A stretch of DNA of 64,000 nucleotides from Pseudomonadota bacterium (lineage in GTDB: Bacteria; Pseudomonadota; Alphaproteobacteria; Caulobacterales; Caulobacteraceae), in the NCBI GenBank assembly GCA_020161365.1, contig JAIUNU010000005.1, positions 1 to 64,000 of the forward strand, in the 5' to 3' direction. Position numbers and translations under genes: made by a program. Every line of letters begins with the position of its first letter. Position 1 is the first letter of the stretch. Below, piece after piece: positions 1 through 8,787 of the stretch. The notes under the pieces were generated by a model that was not told the origin of the DNA, did not search any database, and saw only the letters and a list, made by a program, of their open reading frames with translations.

Positions 1-177
1 CCCGAGCTGAAAGACGCTCACGCCCCCCATCCTCACGGGCAAGAACAACCTGGCGGAGCGGAAGCGCGAGCCGAAACACAAAACACACTCACGGTACTCC
101 GGGTTCGCCCGGCCGCTCCGTCGCCTCCCCAGCACCTTCAGCGGTCGCGCCGCGTGAAGCGGCGGACGCGCGCCCCA

Positions 178-205
178 AAATCCTCCCCCGCTGGGGGGAG
201 GATTT
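178..205 (-). terminator. Hairpin terminator after the isoaspartyl peptidase gene
   Basis: A perfect 12-bp stem with a 4-nt loop: positions 178-189 pair with 194-205. It lies just past the stop of the minus-strand gene ending at 208. On the minus strand the stem finishes in a short T run (ATTTT). The rest of bases 1-207 shows no convincing gene. Confidence 0.6.
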
Positions 206-207
206 CT

Positions 208-1086
208 CTAAAACGCCGCGCTGACGATGGTCCCGTCCGGCGACAGGGCGGCGCGTTTGAGGCCGCTGGAGACGAAGGGCATGGCGATGTTTCCGTCCCG
301 ATCCACCGCAATCAGTCCGCCATGACCGCCGAGCTCGGCGACGCTGTCGATGGCGGCCTTGGCGGCGATGTCCAGCGCCTGTCCGCCGAAGCGGACGCGG
401 TGGGCGATCTGGGCGGCGACGGCGGCGCGGATGAAGTACTCGCCCTGGCCGGTGCAGGAGACCGCGGCGTGGCCGTCGGCCCAGGCCCCGGCGCCGATGA
501 TCGGGCTGTCGCCCACCCGGCCGGGCCGCTTGCCAAACACCCCGGCGGTGGAGGTGGCGGCGGCGAGGCGCCCCTCGGCGTCGCGAACCACGCAGCCGAC
601 GGTGCCGGTGGGCAGGGCGTCGGGCGGGTGGTTATCCTCGAAGGCCCCCGCGCGGGTGAACCAGGCGTCAGGGTCCTCGACCGCCTCCAGCCCCTGCTCG
701 CGGGCGAAGTCGATGGCGCCCTGGCCGGCCAGCATGACGTGGGGGGTGCGCTCCATCACCGCCCGGGCGGCCAGGATCGGGCTCTTGAAGCCCTGCAAGG
801 CGGCGACCGAACCGGCGCGCAGGGTGGGGCCATCCATCAGGCTGGCGTCGAGTTCGTATTCGCCATCGGCGTTGGGCGAGGCGCCCTTGCCGGCGATGTA
901 GAGCCCGCTGGCCTCGAGACCGATCACGGTCTCGACCGCCACGTCCAGCGCGCTGGCCCCGGCGGCCAGGCGGTCGCGGGCGGCTTCGACGAGGCCACGC
1001 ATGTGGGCGATCTCGACGCCGTAGTCGTGGCCGCGCTTGGCTCCGGCGCCGCCGTGCAGGGCGAGACTAAAACGTTTGTTTGACAT
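208..1086 (-). CDS. Isoaspartyl peptidase / L-asparaginase family (Ntn-hydrolase), cytoplasmic
   Basis: This is a type-2 asparaginase of the IaaA/EcAIII family. These enzymes cleave beta-aspartyl dipeptides and L-asparagine after self-processing into two subunits. The 292-aa protein shows the N-terminal LALHGGAG motif (residues 8-15), IAGKGA near residue 64, and the processing site GTVG at 161-164, where Thr162 would be the nucleophile. The following ATSTAG and [12 protein letters not shown] segments are the usual beta-subunit substrate-binding regions. There is no signal peptide, unlike the paralogue at 20149, so it should act in the cytoplasm. It is transcribed divergently from the oxidoreductase at 1176. 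The family call is firm; the preferred substrate cannot be read from sequence. Confidence 0.9.
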   Translation of the reverse strand: MSNKRFSLALHGGAGAKRGHDYGVEIAHMRGLVEAARDRLAAGASALDVAVETVIGLEASGLYIAGKGASPNADGEYELDASLMDGPTLRAGSVAALQGFKSPILAARAVMERTPHVMLAGQGAIDFAREQGLEAVEDPDAWFTRAGAFEDNHPPDALPTGTVGCVVRDAEGRLAAATSTAGVFGKRPGRVGDSPIIGAGAWADGHAAVSCTGQGEYFIRAAVAAQIAHRVRFGGQALDIAAKAAIDSVAELGGHGGLIAVDRDGNIAMPFVSSGLKRAALSPDGTIVSAAF

Positions 1087-1128
1087 TCTGCTTCCTTGGC
1101 TCGACGTCCCGCGCTAGCGTCCGGCCTC

Positions 1129-1154
1129 TTAGCGAAGAACGTCCTTTTAGCGAA
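1129..1154 (+). promoter_or_regulatory. Two TTAGCGAA direct repeats upstream of the oxidoreductase
   Basis: TTAGCGAA occurs at 1129-1136 and again at 1147-1154, 18 bp apart, just before the ribosome-binding site of the gene at 1176. A third copy sits at 2217-2224 before the glycosyltransferase gene. Copies in two successive leaders suggest a shared regulator site, but no known factor is recognised. Confidence 0.3.
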
Positions 1155-1175
1155 AAGATTTGGGGAGAGGCGATC

Positions 1176-2174
1176 ATGAAGGCAGTGCTCAGCAAGGAAG
1201 TCGGCGGTCCCGAGACCCTGGTGCTAGAGGAGCTGCCCGATCCCGTCGCCGGCGCGGGCCAGGTGCTGATCGACGTGAAGGCCTGCGGGGTGAACTATCC
1301 CGACGTCCTGATCATCGAGGACAAGTACCAGTTCAAGCCGACGCGTCCGTTCGCGCCGGGCGGCGAGGTGTCGGGCGTGATCTCGGCGGTCGGCGAGGGC
1401 GTGACCCGCTTCAAGGTCGGCGACCGCGTGCTGGCCTCGACCGGCTGGGGCGGCTACGCCGAGAAGCTGGCCCTGGAAGAGGGCCGCTGCACGCCCATTC
1501 CCGACAACATGCCCTTCGACGAGGCCGCCGCCTTCGTCCTGACCTACGGCACCTCGTACTACGCGCTGAAGGATCGCGGCGTACTGAAGGCCGGCGAGAC
1601 CCTGCTGGTGCTGGGCGCGGCCGGGGGCGTCGGTTTGGCCGCCGTCGAGCTGGGCAAGGCGATGGGCGCCAAGGTGATCGCCGCGGCCTCGAGTCAGGAG
1701 AAGGTCGACCTGGCCATCAAGCACGGCGCCGACAGCGGCGTCGTCTATCCGCGCGGTCCGTTCGACAAGGACGGCCAGAAGGAGCTGGCCAACCTGATCA
1801 AGGGCGCCTGCGGTTCGGACGGCTGGGACGTGGCCTATGACGCGGTCGGCGGCGACTATTCGGAGGCCACGATCCGCGCGGCCGGCTGGAACGGCCGCTT
1901 CCTGGTCATCGGCTTCCCGTCGGGCATCCCGAAGATCCCGCTGAACCTGACGCTGCTGAAGTCGTGCGACATCGTCGGCGTGTTCTGGGGCGCGGCGGTG
2001 GCGCGCGACCCCAAGGGCCACGCCCAGAACCTGAAGGAGCTGATGGACCTCTACGCCGCCGGCAAGATCCGGCCGTACGTCTCCGAACGCTTCCCGCTGG
2101 CCCGGGCCGGCGAGGCGATCGCGCACCTGTCCAGCCGCAAGGCGATGGGCAAGGTGGTCATCATCGTCGAATAA
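1176..2174 (+). CDS. NADPH:quinone oxidoreductase family (zinc-free MDR)
   Basis: A 332-aa medium-chain dehydrogenase/reductase resembling quinone oxidoreductase (Qor) and crotonyl-CoA-reductase-like proteins. The N-terminal GroES-like domain contains GVNYPDVLI and PFAPGGEVSG. The Rossmann part has VLGAAGGVGLAAVELGKAMG, the glycine-rich NADPH loop, and ends with ISHLSS-type residues before KAMGKVVI. The Cys/His pattern of zinc alcohol dehydrogenases is absent. The start at 1176 is chosen because GGGGAGAGG (1162-1170) lies just upstream; longer in-frame reading to 1080 lacks a binding site and starts inside the divergent neighbour. The substrate is unknown. Confidence 0.88.
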   Translation: MKAVLSKEVGGPETLVLEELPDPVAGAGQVLIDVKACGVNYPDVLIIEDKYQFKPTRPFAPGGEVSGVISAVGEGVTRFKVGDRVLASTGWGGYAEKLALEEGRCTPIPDNMPFDEAAAFVLTYGTSYYALKDRGVLKAGETLLVLGAAGGVGLAAVELGKAMGAKVIAAASSQEKVDLAIKHGADSGVVYPRGPFDKDGQKELANLIKGACGSDGWDVAYDAVGGDYSEATIRAAGWNGRFLVIGFPSGIPKIPLNLTLLKSCDIVGVFWGAAVARDPKGHAQNLKELMDLYAAGKIRPYVSERFPLARAGEAIAHLSSRKAMGKVVIIVE

Positions 2175-2216
2175 GGGCGGCGCCACGGCGTGGTTAAAAC
2201 GCGCTAAGCATCCTTC

Positions 2217-2224
2217 TTAGCGAA
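2217..2224 (+). promoter_or_regulatory. Third TTAGCGAA copy, before the WecG-like gene
   Basis: An exact copy of the octamer repeated at 1129 and 1147. It is preceded by TTAA-N7-TAAG at about 2193-2207, which loosely resembles a CtrA half-site pair. Both readings are tentative. Confidence 0.25.
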
Positions 2225-2237
2225 GGAAACAGGCTCT

Positions 2238-2276
2238 CTCCGCAGAATGTCTCCAAGACGAGGAGACTCTGCGGAG
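2238..2276 (+). promoter_or_regulatory. Leader hairpin that covers the ribosome-binding site of the WecG-like gene
   Basis: Bases 2238-2246 (CTCCGCAGA) are complementary to 2268-2276 (TCTGCGGAG). Inside them 2249-2254 (GTCTCC) pairs with 2262-2267 (GGAGAC). Together this gives about 15 bp of stem with a 2-nt bulge and a 7-nt loop. The AGGAG at 2261-2265 is in the stem and the ATG follows directly at 2277. A T tract is lacking, so a translation-control hairpin fits better than a terminator for the upstream gene, though the latter remains possible. Confidence 0.55.
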
Positions 2277-3185
2277 ATGTTTGTTCCCCAGGAGCAGAGC
2301 GGCTTCAACGAGGCCGCCCCGGCCGCGCCGCGCCGTCCCTACCGGCTGGCTCGCCGTCCCGAAGAGCGCGTGCGGGTGCTCGGCGGGACTGTGGACCTGG
2401 TGCGCCCGGAGGAGGTCTTCCACTTCGTCACCGGCAAGCTGGAGGCGGGCCAGAGCGCCATCGTCGCCAACCACAACCTGCACAGCCTCTACCTGCTCGG
2501 CCAGGACCCGCGGATCGGCGAGTTCTACAAGGCCGCCGACCTGATCGAGGTCGACTCCACCCCGCTGATTTTCTGGGCGCGTCTGGTGGGCCGCGCCAGC
2601 CGGCGCTTTCACCGCTGCACCTATCTGGACTGGCGCGACGCCTTCTGGGCCCTGGCCAGCCGGAAGGGCTGGAAGGTCTTCTTCGTCGGCGGCGCGCCCG
2701 GCGTCGGCGAAAAGGCTGTCGAGCGCATCCGCCAGGACTGGCCGAACGCGCGCATCGAGACGCATCACGGCTATTTCGACGCCGCCTCGGGGTCGGCCGA
2801 GAACGAGGCCGTGCTCGCCCGAATCCGCGACTACGCGCCGGACATCGTGCTGGTCGGCATGGGCATGCCGCGCCAGGAAATCTGGACGCTGGAGAACCAC
2901 AAGGCCTACGGCCCGGCGGCGACCTTCACCGTCGGCGGGGCCTTCGACTACGAGGCCGGCGTCCAGAAGGCCGCGCCGCGCTGGATGGGCCCGCTGGGGC
3001 TGGAATGGCTGTTCCGCCTGACGGCCGATCCCAAGCGGCTGTTCTTCCGCTACTGCGTCGAGCCCTGGTCGCTGATCGGCCCGGCCGTCGGCGATGTGGC
3101 TCGGGCGCTGTCGCAGCGCGGCTCGCAGGCGACGGACAAGGCGCGCTGGGAGCAGATCCGCGGCCGCAACGAGGTCGCACCTTAG
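2277..3185 (+). CDS. hfsJ: WecG/TagA/CpsF-family glycosyltransferase, probable holdfast enzyme HfsJ
   Basis: A 302-aa member of the GT26 WecG/TagA family, which adds an N-acetylmannosamine-type sugar to a lipid-linked precursor at the inner membrane. Family landmarks are VDLVRPEEVFHFV near the start, IVANHNLHSLYLL, IEVDSTPLIFWARL, VFFVGGAPGVGEKA, DIVLVGMGMPRQEIW and FTVGGAFDYEAG. Caulobacter carries one such enzyme known to me in holdfast synthesis, HfsJ, inhibited by HfiA; the symbol rests on family and taxon only. ATG 2277 is preferred to ATG 2247 because the latter lies in the hairpin loop and lacks a spaced binding site. The C-terminus RNEVAP carries no extra domain. Confidence 0.8.
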   Translation: MFVPQEQSGFNEAAPAAPRRPYRLARRPEERVRVLGGTVDLVRPEEVFHFVTGKLEAGQSAIVANHNLHSLYLLGQDPRIGEFYKAADLIEVDSTPLIFWARLVGRASRRFHRCTYLDWRDAFWALASRKGWKVFFVGGAPGVGEKAVERIRQDWPNARIETHHGYFDAASGSAENEAVLARIRDYAPDIVLVGMGMPRQEIWTLENHKAYGPAATFTVGGAFDYEAGVQKAAPRWMGPLGLEWLFRLTADPKRLFFRYCVEPWSLIGPAVGDVARALSQRGSQATDKARWEQIRGRNEVAP

Positions 3186-3318
3186 CCGACCCGACGGATT
3201 CCAGCCCCGAAAACCGCGCCGCGTCGCGGAAGGCCTCTAGCCAATCCCTACCCGCTCCGCGAATATGATCATTGATCACTGACCCAGGAGAGGTCGGGGA
3301 ACGCGGAGGAAGAAATCG

Positions 3319-4209
3319 ATGGTCGGACGTCTGGACGGCAAGGTCGCCGTGATCACCGGGGGCTGCTCGGGTATCGGGCTTGGCGCAGTCGAGCTCTTCG
3401 TCGCCGAGGGCGCTTGCGTCGTCGCCGCCGACCTGCAGGACGAGAAGGGGCGCATGCTGGAGCAGCGCTTCCCCGACAAGGTCCGCTTCTCGCGCTGCGA
3501 CGTCACCTCGGATGACGATCTGGCCAAGACCATGGCCCTGGCCGAAGACAGCTTCGGCGGCCTCGACATCCTGTTCAACAACGCCGGCCACGGCGGCACC
3601 CCTGCGGGCGTCCCCGAGCTGACGGCCGAGGCCTGGGACAAGACCTTCGCGCTCTTGGTCCGCGGTCCGGCCATGGGCATGAAGCACGCCCTGCCGCTGA
3701 TGCTGAAGCGCGGCGGCGGCTCGATCATCAACACCGCCTCGATCGCGGGTCTGCAGGCAGGTTTCGGCCCGCTGGCCTATTCATCGGCGAAGGCGGCCGT
3801 GATCCACATGAGCCGCTGCGCCGCAGCCGAACTCTCCCCGCAGAAGATCCGCGTCAACGCCATCTGCCCAGGCCTGATCGCCACCTCGATCTTCGGCGCC
3901 TCGATGGGCCTGCCGCGCGAAGTGGCCGACCAGATGGCCGCGCAGATCGCCTCGATCGGTCCGAAGATCCAGCCGATCCCCAAGTCGGGCCTGCCCGAGG
4001 ACATCGCGGCGGCCGCCCTCTATCTTGCGAGCGACGACTCGCGGTTCGTGACCGGCACGCACATCGTTGTCGACGGCGGCATCACCGTGGGCCCGCGCAG
4101 CGCCTGGGACGTCAATACGCCCTCGCCGATCCTGGCGGCCATGGGGATTACGCCTGAGCAGGCCGAGCAGATGCGCGCCCAGCTTCTGGCTGCCGGCGGG
4201 GCGGGGTGA
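3319..4209 (+). CDS. Short-chain dehydrogenase/reductase (SDR)
   Basis: A classical 296-aa SDR using NAD(P)H. The cofactor loop is TGGCSGIGLG (near residues 13-22), followed by a DLQ motif that hints at NAD(H) preference, NNAGHGG, the serine in NTASIAGLQ, and the catalytic YSSAKAAV. The C-terminal stretch after VDGGITVGPRS is about 40 residues longer than in minimal SDRs. GGAGGAAG at 3305-3312 sets the start. Its stop overlaps the GTG of the EamA transporter by four bases, so the two are translationally coupled and the transporter may move the substrate or product. The substrate is unknown. Confidence 0.88.
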   Translation: MVGRLDGKVAVITGGCSGIGLGAVELFVAEGACVVAADLQDEKGRMLEQRFPDKVRFSRCDVTSDDDLAKTMALAEDSFGGLDILFNNAGHGGTPAGVPELTAEAWDKTFALLVRGPAMGMKHALPLMLKRGGGSIINTASIAGLQAGFGPLAYSSAKAAVIHMSRCAAAELSPQKIRVNAICPGLIATSIFGASMGLPREVADQMAAQIASIGPKIQPIPKSGLPEDIAAAALYLASDDSRFVTGTHIVVDGGITVGPRSAWDVNTPSPILAAMGITPEQAEQMRAQLLAAGGAG

Positions 4210-5111
4210 CGCTCACCCCGAACCTGCGCGGCGCGCTGTGGATGCTGGCCTCTGCGGTCGGCTTCACGGCGATGACGACCCTGATCAAGTTCCTCGGGCC
4301 CGGCTATCCGGCGGCCCTCCAAACCTTCTACCGGCAGCTGGCCGGCGTCCTGGTGCTGTTGCCGCTGATCGCTCGCGACTGGCGCGGGGCGTTCCGCACC
4401 ACGCGTCCCGGCATCCTGATCTTCCGTTCCAGCGCCGGCGTGCTAGCCCTGATCATGGGCTTTTACGCCTATCAGAAGCTGCCCCTGGCCGACGCCAACG
4501 CGCTGTCGTTCACGCGGACGCTGTGGCTGGTTCCGCTGGCGGGCCTGGTGCTTCGCGAACCGATCGGACCGTTGCGGATCAGTGCGGCGATGGTGGGCTT
4601 TGTCGGCGTGCTGATCATGCTGCGACCCGGGGCGGGCGGCGTGCAGGCCTGGATCGGCTGGCCGCAGGTCTGCGCTTTGGCGTCGGCGTTTCTGTTCGCC
4701 CTGACGATCACCGGCATGAAGGTGATGACCCGCGACCACAGCCCGTTCGTGCTCCTGGTCTATGCGGCGGTGCTGGGTCTGGTCTTCGCAATCCCGCCGG
4801 CGCTGTTTGTCTGGCGCTGGCCGACCTGGCCCGACCTGGGACTGCTGGCCACGATGGGCGTCATCGGCACGTTCACGCAGGGCGCCTATATCAAGGGGAT
4901 GCAGGCGGGCGAGGCCGCCGTTATGGCGCCGATCGACTACACCCGGCTGGTGTTCGCGGTCGCCGCAGGCCTCTTGCTCTTCCACGAGGTACCCCGCCCC
5001 GCCACGATCATCGGCGCCGCGATCGTGGTCGTGTCCACCCTGTTCATCTCGTGGCGCGAGCACCAACTGGCCAAACGCTCGGTCGACCCGTCCCTGCAAT
5101 CGCCCGATTGA
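4206..5111 (+). CDS. EamA/DMT-superfamily inner-membrane transporter
   Basis: A 301-aa protein with about ten hydrophobic helices arranged as two EamA repeats (roughly residues 5-135 and 145-285). Visible signatures are LWMLASAVGFTAMTTLIKFL at the start, ALIMGFYAYQKLPLADANAL, and VMAPIDYTRLVFAVAAGLLLF in the second repeat. Such proteins export or import small metabolites such as amino acids. The GTG start shares bases with the SDR stop (GTGA), which implies coupled translation. No substrate can be assigned. Confidence 0.88.
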   Translation: MTLTPNLRGALWMLASAVGFTAMTTLIKFLGPGYPAALQTFYRQLAGVLVLLPLIARDWRGAFRTTRPGILIFRSSAGVLALIMGFYAYQKLPLADANALSFTRTLWLVPLAGLVLREPIGPLRISAAMVGFVGVLIMLRPGAGGVQAWIGWPQVCALASAFLFALTITGMKVMTRDHSPFVLLVYAAVLGLVFAIPPALFVWRWPTWPDLGLLATMGVIGTFTQGAYIKGMQAGEAAVMAPIDYTRLVFAVAAGLLLFHEVPRPATIIGAAIVVVSTLFISWREHQLAKRSVDPSLQSPD

Positions 5112-5199
5112 TGGACCGGTATGTCGGCGGGGCGGGCCGCGTTCTTTCGCCCTCCCGCGAAACCCGGTAGCCATGGACGGCTTCTGGTAGGGATTTTGC

Positions 5200-6186
5200 A
5201 TGCAAACCGTTCTGGTGACCGGCGGCGCGGGCTATGTCGGCTCGCACTGCTGTCTGGCGCTCGCCGAGGCCGGCTTTCGTCCGGTCGTGTTCGACGATCT
5301 TTCGAACGGTCACCGCGAGCACGTCCGGTGGGGGCCGCTGGAGCTCGGCGACATTCGCGATGCGAGGCGGTTGGACGCGGTGTTCGCGGCCCATGCGCCG
5401 GTGGCGGTCCTGCACTTCGCGGCGCGTATCGAGGTGGGGGAATCGGTAAAGTCGCCGGGCGCCTTCTTCGACACGAATGTCGGGGGAGCCATCACCCTGA
5501 TCGAGGCGGCGCGACGGGCCGGCGTGAAAGCGCTGGTGTTTTCGTCGACCTGCGCGACCTTCGGCGACCCGGTCCGTCTGCCGATGAACGAGGACCATCC
5601 CCAGGCGCCGCTCAACCCTTATGGCCGCAGCAAGCTGATGGTCGAGCAGGCGCTGGCCGATTACGATCGCTATGTCGGCTTCCGCAGCGCGGTCCTGCGG
5701 TATTTCAACGCGGCGGGCGCCGATCCGGAGGGCCGTATCGGTGAGTGGCACGAGCCGGAAACCCACGCCCTACCGCTCGCCATCCAGGTCGCCCTGGGCC
5801 AGAGGCCCCATTTCACGATCTTTGGCGACGACTATGACACCCGCGACGGCACGGCGGTCCGCGACTACGTGCATGTTCTGGATCTCGCCGACGCCCATGT
5901 GGCGGCCTTGCGGCGATTGCTTGCGGGCGGGTCGTCGGAAGCGTTCAACCTGGGTACGGGGACAGGAACCACGGTTCGTGAACTGGTCGATGCGGTGGGG
6001 CGCGCGAGCGGCGAGCCCTTGAACGTGCAGATCGCGCCGCGCCGCGCCGGTGATGCGCCGGTGCTGGTTGGCGACAACGCCAAGGCGCAAGCCTTGCTGG
6101 ATTGGACGCCGGTCCGGGATCTGGACGCGATCGTTTCCAGCGCCTGGCGATGGCATCGGGCTCAGGCGGCGGGGCCCATGCCATAG
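5200..6186 (+). CDS. galE: UDP-glucose 4-epimerase
   Basis: An extended SDR of 328 aa that interconverts UDP-glucose and UDP-galactose in the cytoplasm, supplying galactose-type sugars for surface polysaccharides. Motifs are VTGGAGYVGSH at the N-terminus (NAD binding), FDDLSNGH, VLHFAARIEVGESV, the SSTCATFGD serine/threonine region, and the catalytic NPYGRSKLMVE Tyr/Lys pair. RYFNAAGADP and DYDTRDGTAVRDYVHVLDLA are typical of GalE. Related UDP-N-acetylglucosamine or uronate epimerases cannot be fully excluded. Confidence 0.9.
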   Translation: MQTVLVTGGAGYVGSHCCLALAEAGFRPVVFDDLSNGHREHVRWGPLELGDIRDARRLDAVFAAHAPVAVLHFAARIEVGESVKSPGAFFDTNVGGAITLIEAARRAGVKALVFSSTCATFGDPVRLPMNEDHPQAPLNPYGRSKLMVEQALADYDRYVGFRSAVLRYFNAAGADPEGRIGEWHEPETHALPLAIQVALGQRPHFTIFGDDYDTRDGTAVRDYVHVLDLADAHVAALRRLLAGGSSEAFNLGTGTGTTVRELVDAVGRASGEPLNVQIAPRRAGDAPVLVGDNAKAQALLDWTPVRDLDAIVSSAWRWHRAQAAGPMP

Positions 6187-6273
6187 GCCTGCGTCAACCT
6201 TAACTCCAGAAAGGGTTTATTCGTAACTTGTGCGGTAACACTGATTTCTAGTGACCCTTTGGGGGGGTGTTGC

Positions 6274-8682
6274 GTGCTGAAGTTTCTGACCTGCCTGACA
6301 ACGCAGCACGACTTGCGCCTCGTGCTCGTCGCCGGCGCTGTCTGCCTTGCAGGTTGCTTTACGACCTTCCGGCTCTATTCGCGGATGCGCGGCGCGCGGG
6401 GCGTCGTGCGGTCCGCCTGGCTGCTGCTGACAGGCCTCGTCGCCGGGTCGAGCGTCTGGGCTACCCACTTCATCGCCATGGTGGCGTTCACGCCCGGCCT
6501 CAAGACCGGCTACAGCCCCACGGGAACCCTGCTGTCGCTGATGATCGCCGCCCTGTTCATGGCGGGCGGATTTGCGGTGGCCTCGGCGCAGCGCACGACG
6601 ACCAACGACCTCGCCGGCGGGGTTCTGATCGGGCTCGGCGTCGCCTCGATGCACTATACGGGCATGTCGGCCTTCGTCACGCAGGGCCAGCTGGTCTGGG
6701 AGCACGCGACCGTCGGCCTCTCGACCTTGCTGGGCGTGGCCGGTGCGACAGCCGCCCTGATCTTGGCCGGCTCCGCGCGCACGATCCGGCGCCAAGCGAT
6801 CGGCGGCGGCCTGCTGTGCCTGGGCATCGTTTCTCTGCATTTCACGGGCATGTCCGCGATCACCATCGTGCCCGACATGGCGGTCTCGGTGCCCGAGCAA
6901 CTGCTGTCCGGCGGCATCCTCACCCTGGCTGTCGGTTCGATCACCAGCATGATCATCCTGGGCGGACTGGGCGCCGTGGCGATCGAATCCCAAACCTCGC
7001 GCTCGGCGCTCGAGCGCATTCGCCGCCTGGCCAACGCCGCCTATGAAGGTCTGGTGGTCGTGCAGTCGGGCCGGATCAACGACGCCAACGCCGCCTTCTG
7101 CGAGCTGGCCGGCGCTTCGCTCTCGGACCTTGTCGGTCGCCCACTGTTCGGCGAGATCCTGACGTTCGACGAAGCGTCGCCAAACCGCGAGGATGTTCGC
7201 CGCGAGGGCTTCCTGCAGCCCGTCGCCGGCGGGCGCGAGATCCCGGTCGAGGTGTTTTCGCGTCTGATGGACGACGGCGCCCGGGTTGAAACCTCGGGAC
7301 TGACCGTTCTGGCCGTCCGGGATCTGCGGGAACGGCGCGCGGCCGAGGAAAAGATTCGCTACCTTGCCGAGCACGATGGCCTGACCGGGCTTCTCAACCG
7401 CAACTCACTGCAGATGCGCTTGGCCGCGGCCATCGACCGCGTCGAGGCCTCGGGTGAAAGTCTGGCGGTCATCTGCATCGACCTGGACCACTTCAAGGAA
7501 GCCAACGACCAGCATGGCCATCTGGCCGGTGACGCCCTCTTGGTCGAAACCGCCCGGCGCTTGCAGTCGACGGTCCAGGCGCCGTCCTTCGCAGCGCGCC
7601 TTGGCGGTGACGAGTTCATCGTCGTCCAGGTGGCCGGGGGCGATCAGCCCGCCGCGGCGGCCGAACTGGCCGGACGTCTGATCGAAACGCTCGGCGCGCC
7701 CGTGGCGCACGAGGGCCAGGAGCTGGCCCTGGGCTCAAGCCTGGGCGTCAGCCTCTACCCGGACGATGGCCGGACCGTCGAAGCCCTGATGGCCAATGCC
7801 GACATGGCCCTGTACCGGGCCAAGGAAAGCGGCCGGGGCGCCTATCGCTTCTTCAAGCGGGAGATGGACGACACCATTCGCGAGCGGCGCAATCTGGCGC
7901 GCGACCTGCGCCAAGGCATCGCTGACAACGAACTGCTGGTTCACTACCAGCCGCTGGCCCGCGCTGCGGACGGTGACGTGTGCGGCTTCGAGGCCCTCGT
8001 CCGCTGGAAGCATCCGACCCGGGGCATGATCCCGCCGCTTGAGTTCATTCCCGTGGCCGAGGAGAACGGCCTGATCGGGGCGCTCGGCGACTGGGTTCTC
8101 CGCCAGGCCTGCGCGGACGCCGCCGCCTGGGAAAAGCCGCTCCGGATCGCCGTCAACCTGTCGCCGCTGCAGTTGCACAATCCTGCGCTGCCCAGCCTGG
8201 TGCACGAGGTGCTGATCACCACGGGCCTTTCACCGTCCCGCCTGGAGCTGGAGATCACCGAAAGCGCGCTCTTCAAGGACTATCAGCGGGCGCTCGACAA
8301 CCTTCGACGCCTCAAGGCCCTGGGCGTGCGGATCGCCATGGACGACTTTGGCACCGGCTTCTCCTCGTTGTCGACGCTGCAATCGTTCCCGTTCGACAAG
8401 ATCAAGATCGACAAGAGCTTCGTCGAGAACATCCACCGGCACGACCGCGCCACGGTCATCGTCCGCGCTGTCCTCGGCTTGGGGCGCAGCCTCGAGATCC
8501 CCGTCGTGGCCGAGGGCGTCGAGACCGAGGAGCAGATCCTGTTCCTGCGCGGAGAAGACTGCGCGGAGCTGCAAGGCTATGCGATCGGGCGCCCGACGCC
8601 CGTCGACGGTTTGACGGAGTGGACGACCGCCACCCGGTCCGTGGCGACAGATCCCCCACGCAAGGCCAAACGCTCCGCCTAG
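6274..8682 (+). CDS. MHYT-PAS-GGDEF-EAL c-di-GMP turnover protein
   Basis: An 802-aa inner-membrane signalling protein. Residues 1-240 form the seven-helix MHYT sensor, with THFIAM, SMHYTGMSAF and SLHFTGMSAI as the three metal/gas-binding repeats. A PAS domain follows at about 245-350. The GGDEF domain has the intact LGGDEF near 445, but no RxxD inhibitory site upstream. The EAL domain has FEALVRWKHP near 571, NLSP, ITESAL, DDFGTGFSSL, KIDKSF and VAEGVET, a full phosphodiesterase set. It could both make and degrade c-di-GMP. The GTG at 6274 is chosen, with the G-run at 6261-6267 as binding site, because MHYT proteins begin LKxLTC; the TTG at 6259 is a reading extension. Confidence 0.9.
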   Translation: MLKFLTCLTTQHDLRLVLVAGAVCLAGCFTTFRLYSRMRGARGVVRSAWLLLTGLVAGSSVWATHFIAMVAFTPGLKTGYSPTGTLLSLMIAALFMAGGFAVASAQRTTTNDLAGGVLIGLGVASMHYTGMSAFVTQGQLVWEHATVGLSTLLGVAGATAALILAGSARTIRRQAIGGGLLCLGIVSLHFTGMSAITIVPDMAVSVPEQLLSGGILTLAVGSITSMIILGGLGAVAIESQTSRSALERIRRLANAAYEGLVVVQSGRINDANAAFCELAGASLSDLVGRPLFGEILTFDEASPNREDVRREGFLQPVAGGREIPVEVFSRLMDDGARVETSGLTVLAVRDLRERRAAEEKIRYLAEHDGLTGLLNRNSLQMRLAAAIDRVEASGESLAVICIDLDHFKEANDQHGHLAGDALLVETARRLQSTVQAPSFAARLGGDEFIVVQVAGGDQPAAAAELAGRLIETLGAPVAHEGQELALGSSLGVSLYPDDGRTVEALMANADMALYRAKESGRGAYRFFKREMDDTIRERRNLARDLRQGIADNELLVHYQPLARAADGDVCGFEALVRWKHPTRGMIPPLEFIPVAEENGLIGALGDWVLRQACADAAAWEKPLRIAVNLSPLQLHNPALPSLVHEVLITTGLSPSRLELEITESALFKDYQRALDNLRRLKALGVRIAMDDFGTGFSSLSTLQSFPFDKIKIDKSFVENIHRHDRATVIVRAVLGLGRSLEIPVVAEGVETEEQILFLRGEDCAELQGYAIGRPTPVDGLTEWTTATRSVATDPPRKAKRSA

Positions 8683-8736
8683 ACCCTGGACGGAGTTCGC
8701 GCACCCGGCGCCGACGCTGGATTTTAGAGCGATGGA

Positions 8737-8783
8737 GCGACCGCACGCGCGCCGGACAGGAGGCCGGGCGAGCGTGCGGTCGC
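8737..8783. terminator. Convergent bidirectional terminator hairpin
   Basis: GCGACCGCACGC at 8737-8748 is the exact reverse complement of 8772-8783, leaving a 23-nt loop. It lies between the ends of the convergent MHYT-GGDEF-EAL and TonB receptor genes. No long T tract is present on either strand. Confidence 0.5.
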
Positions 8784-8787
8784 CGCC

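Noticed and set aside
6259..6273. TTG start of the MHYT protein
   Set aside because: GTG 6274 follows a G-rich binding site and matches the family N-terminus.
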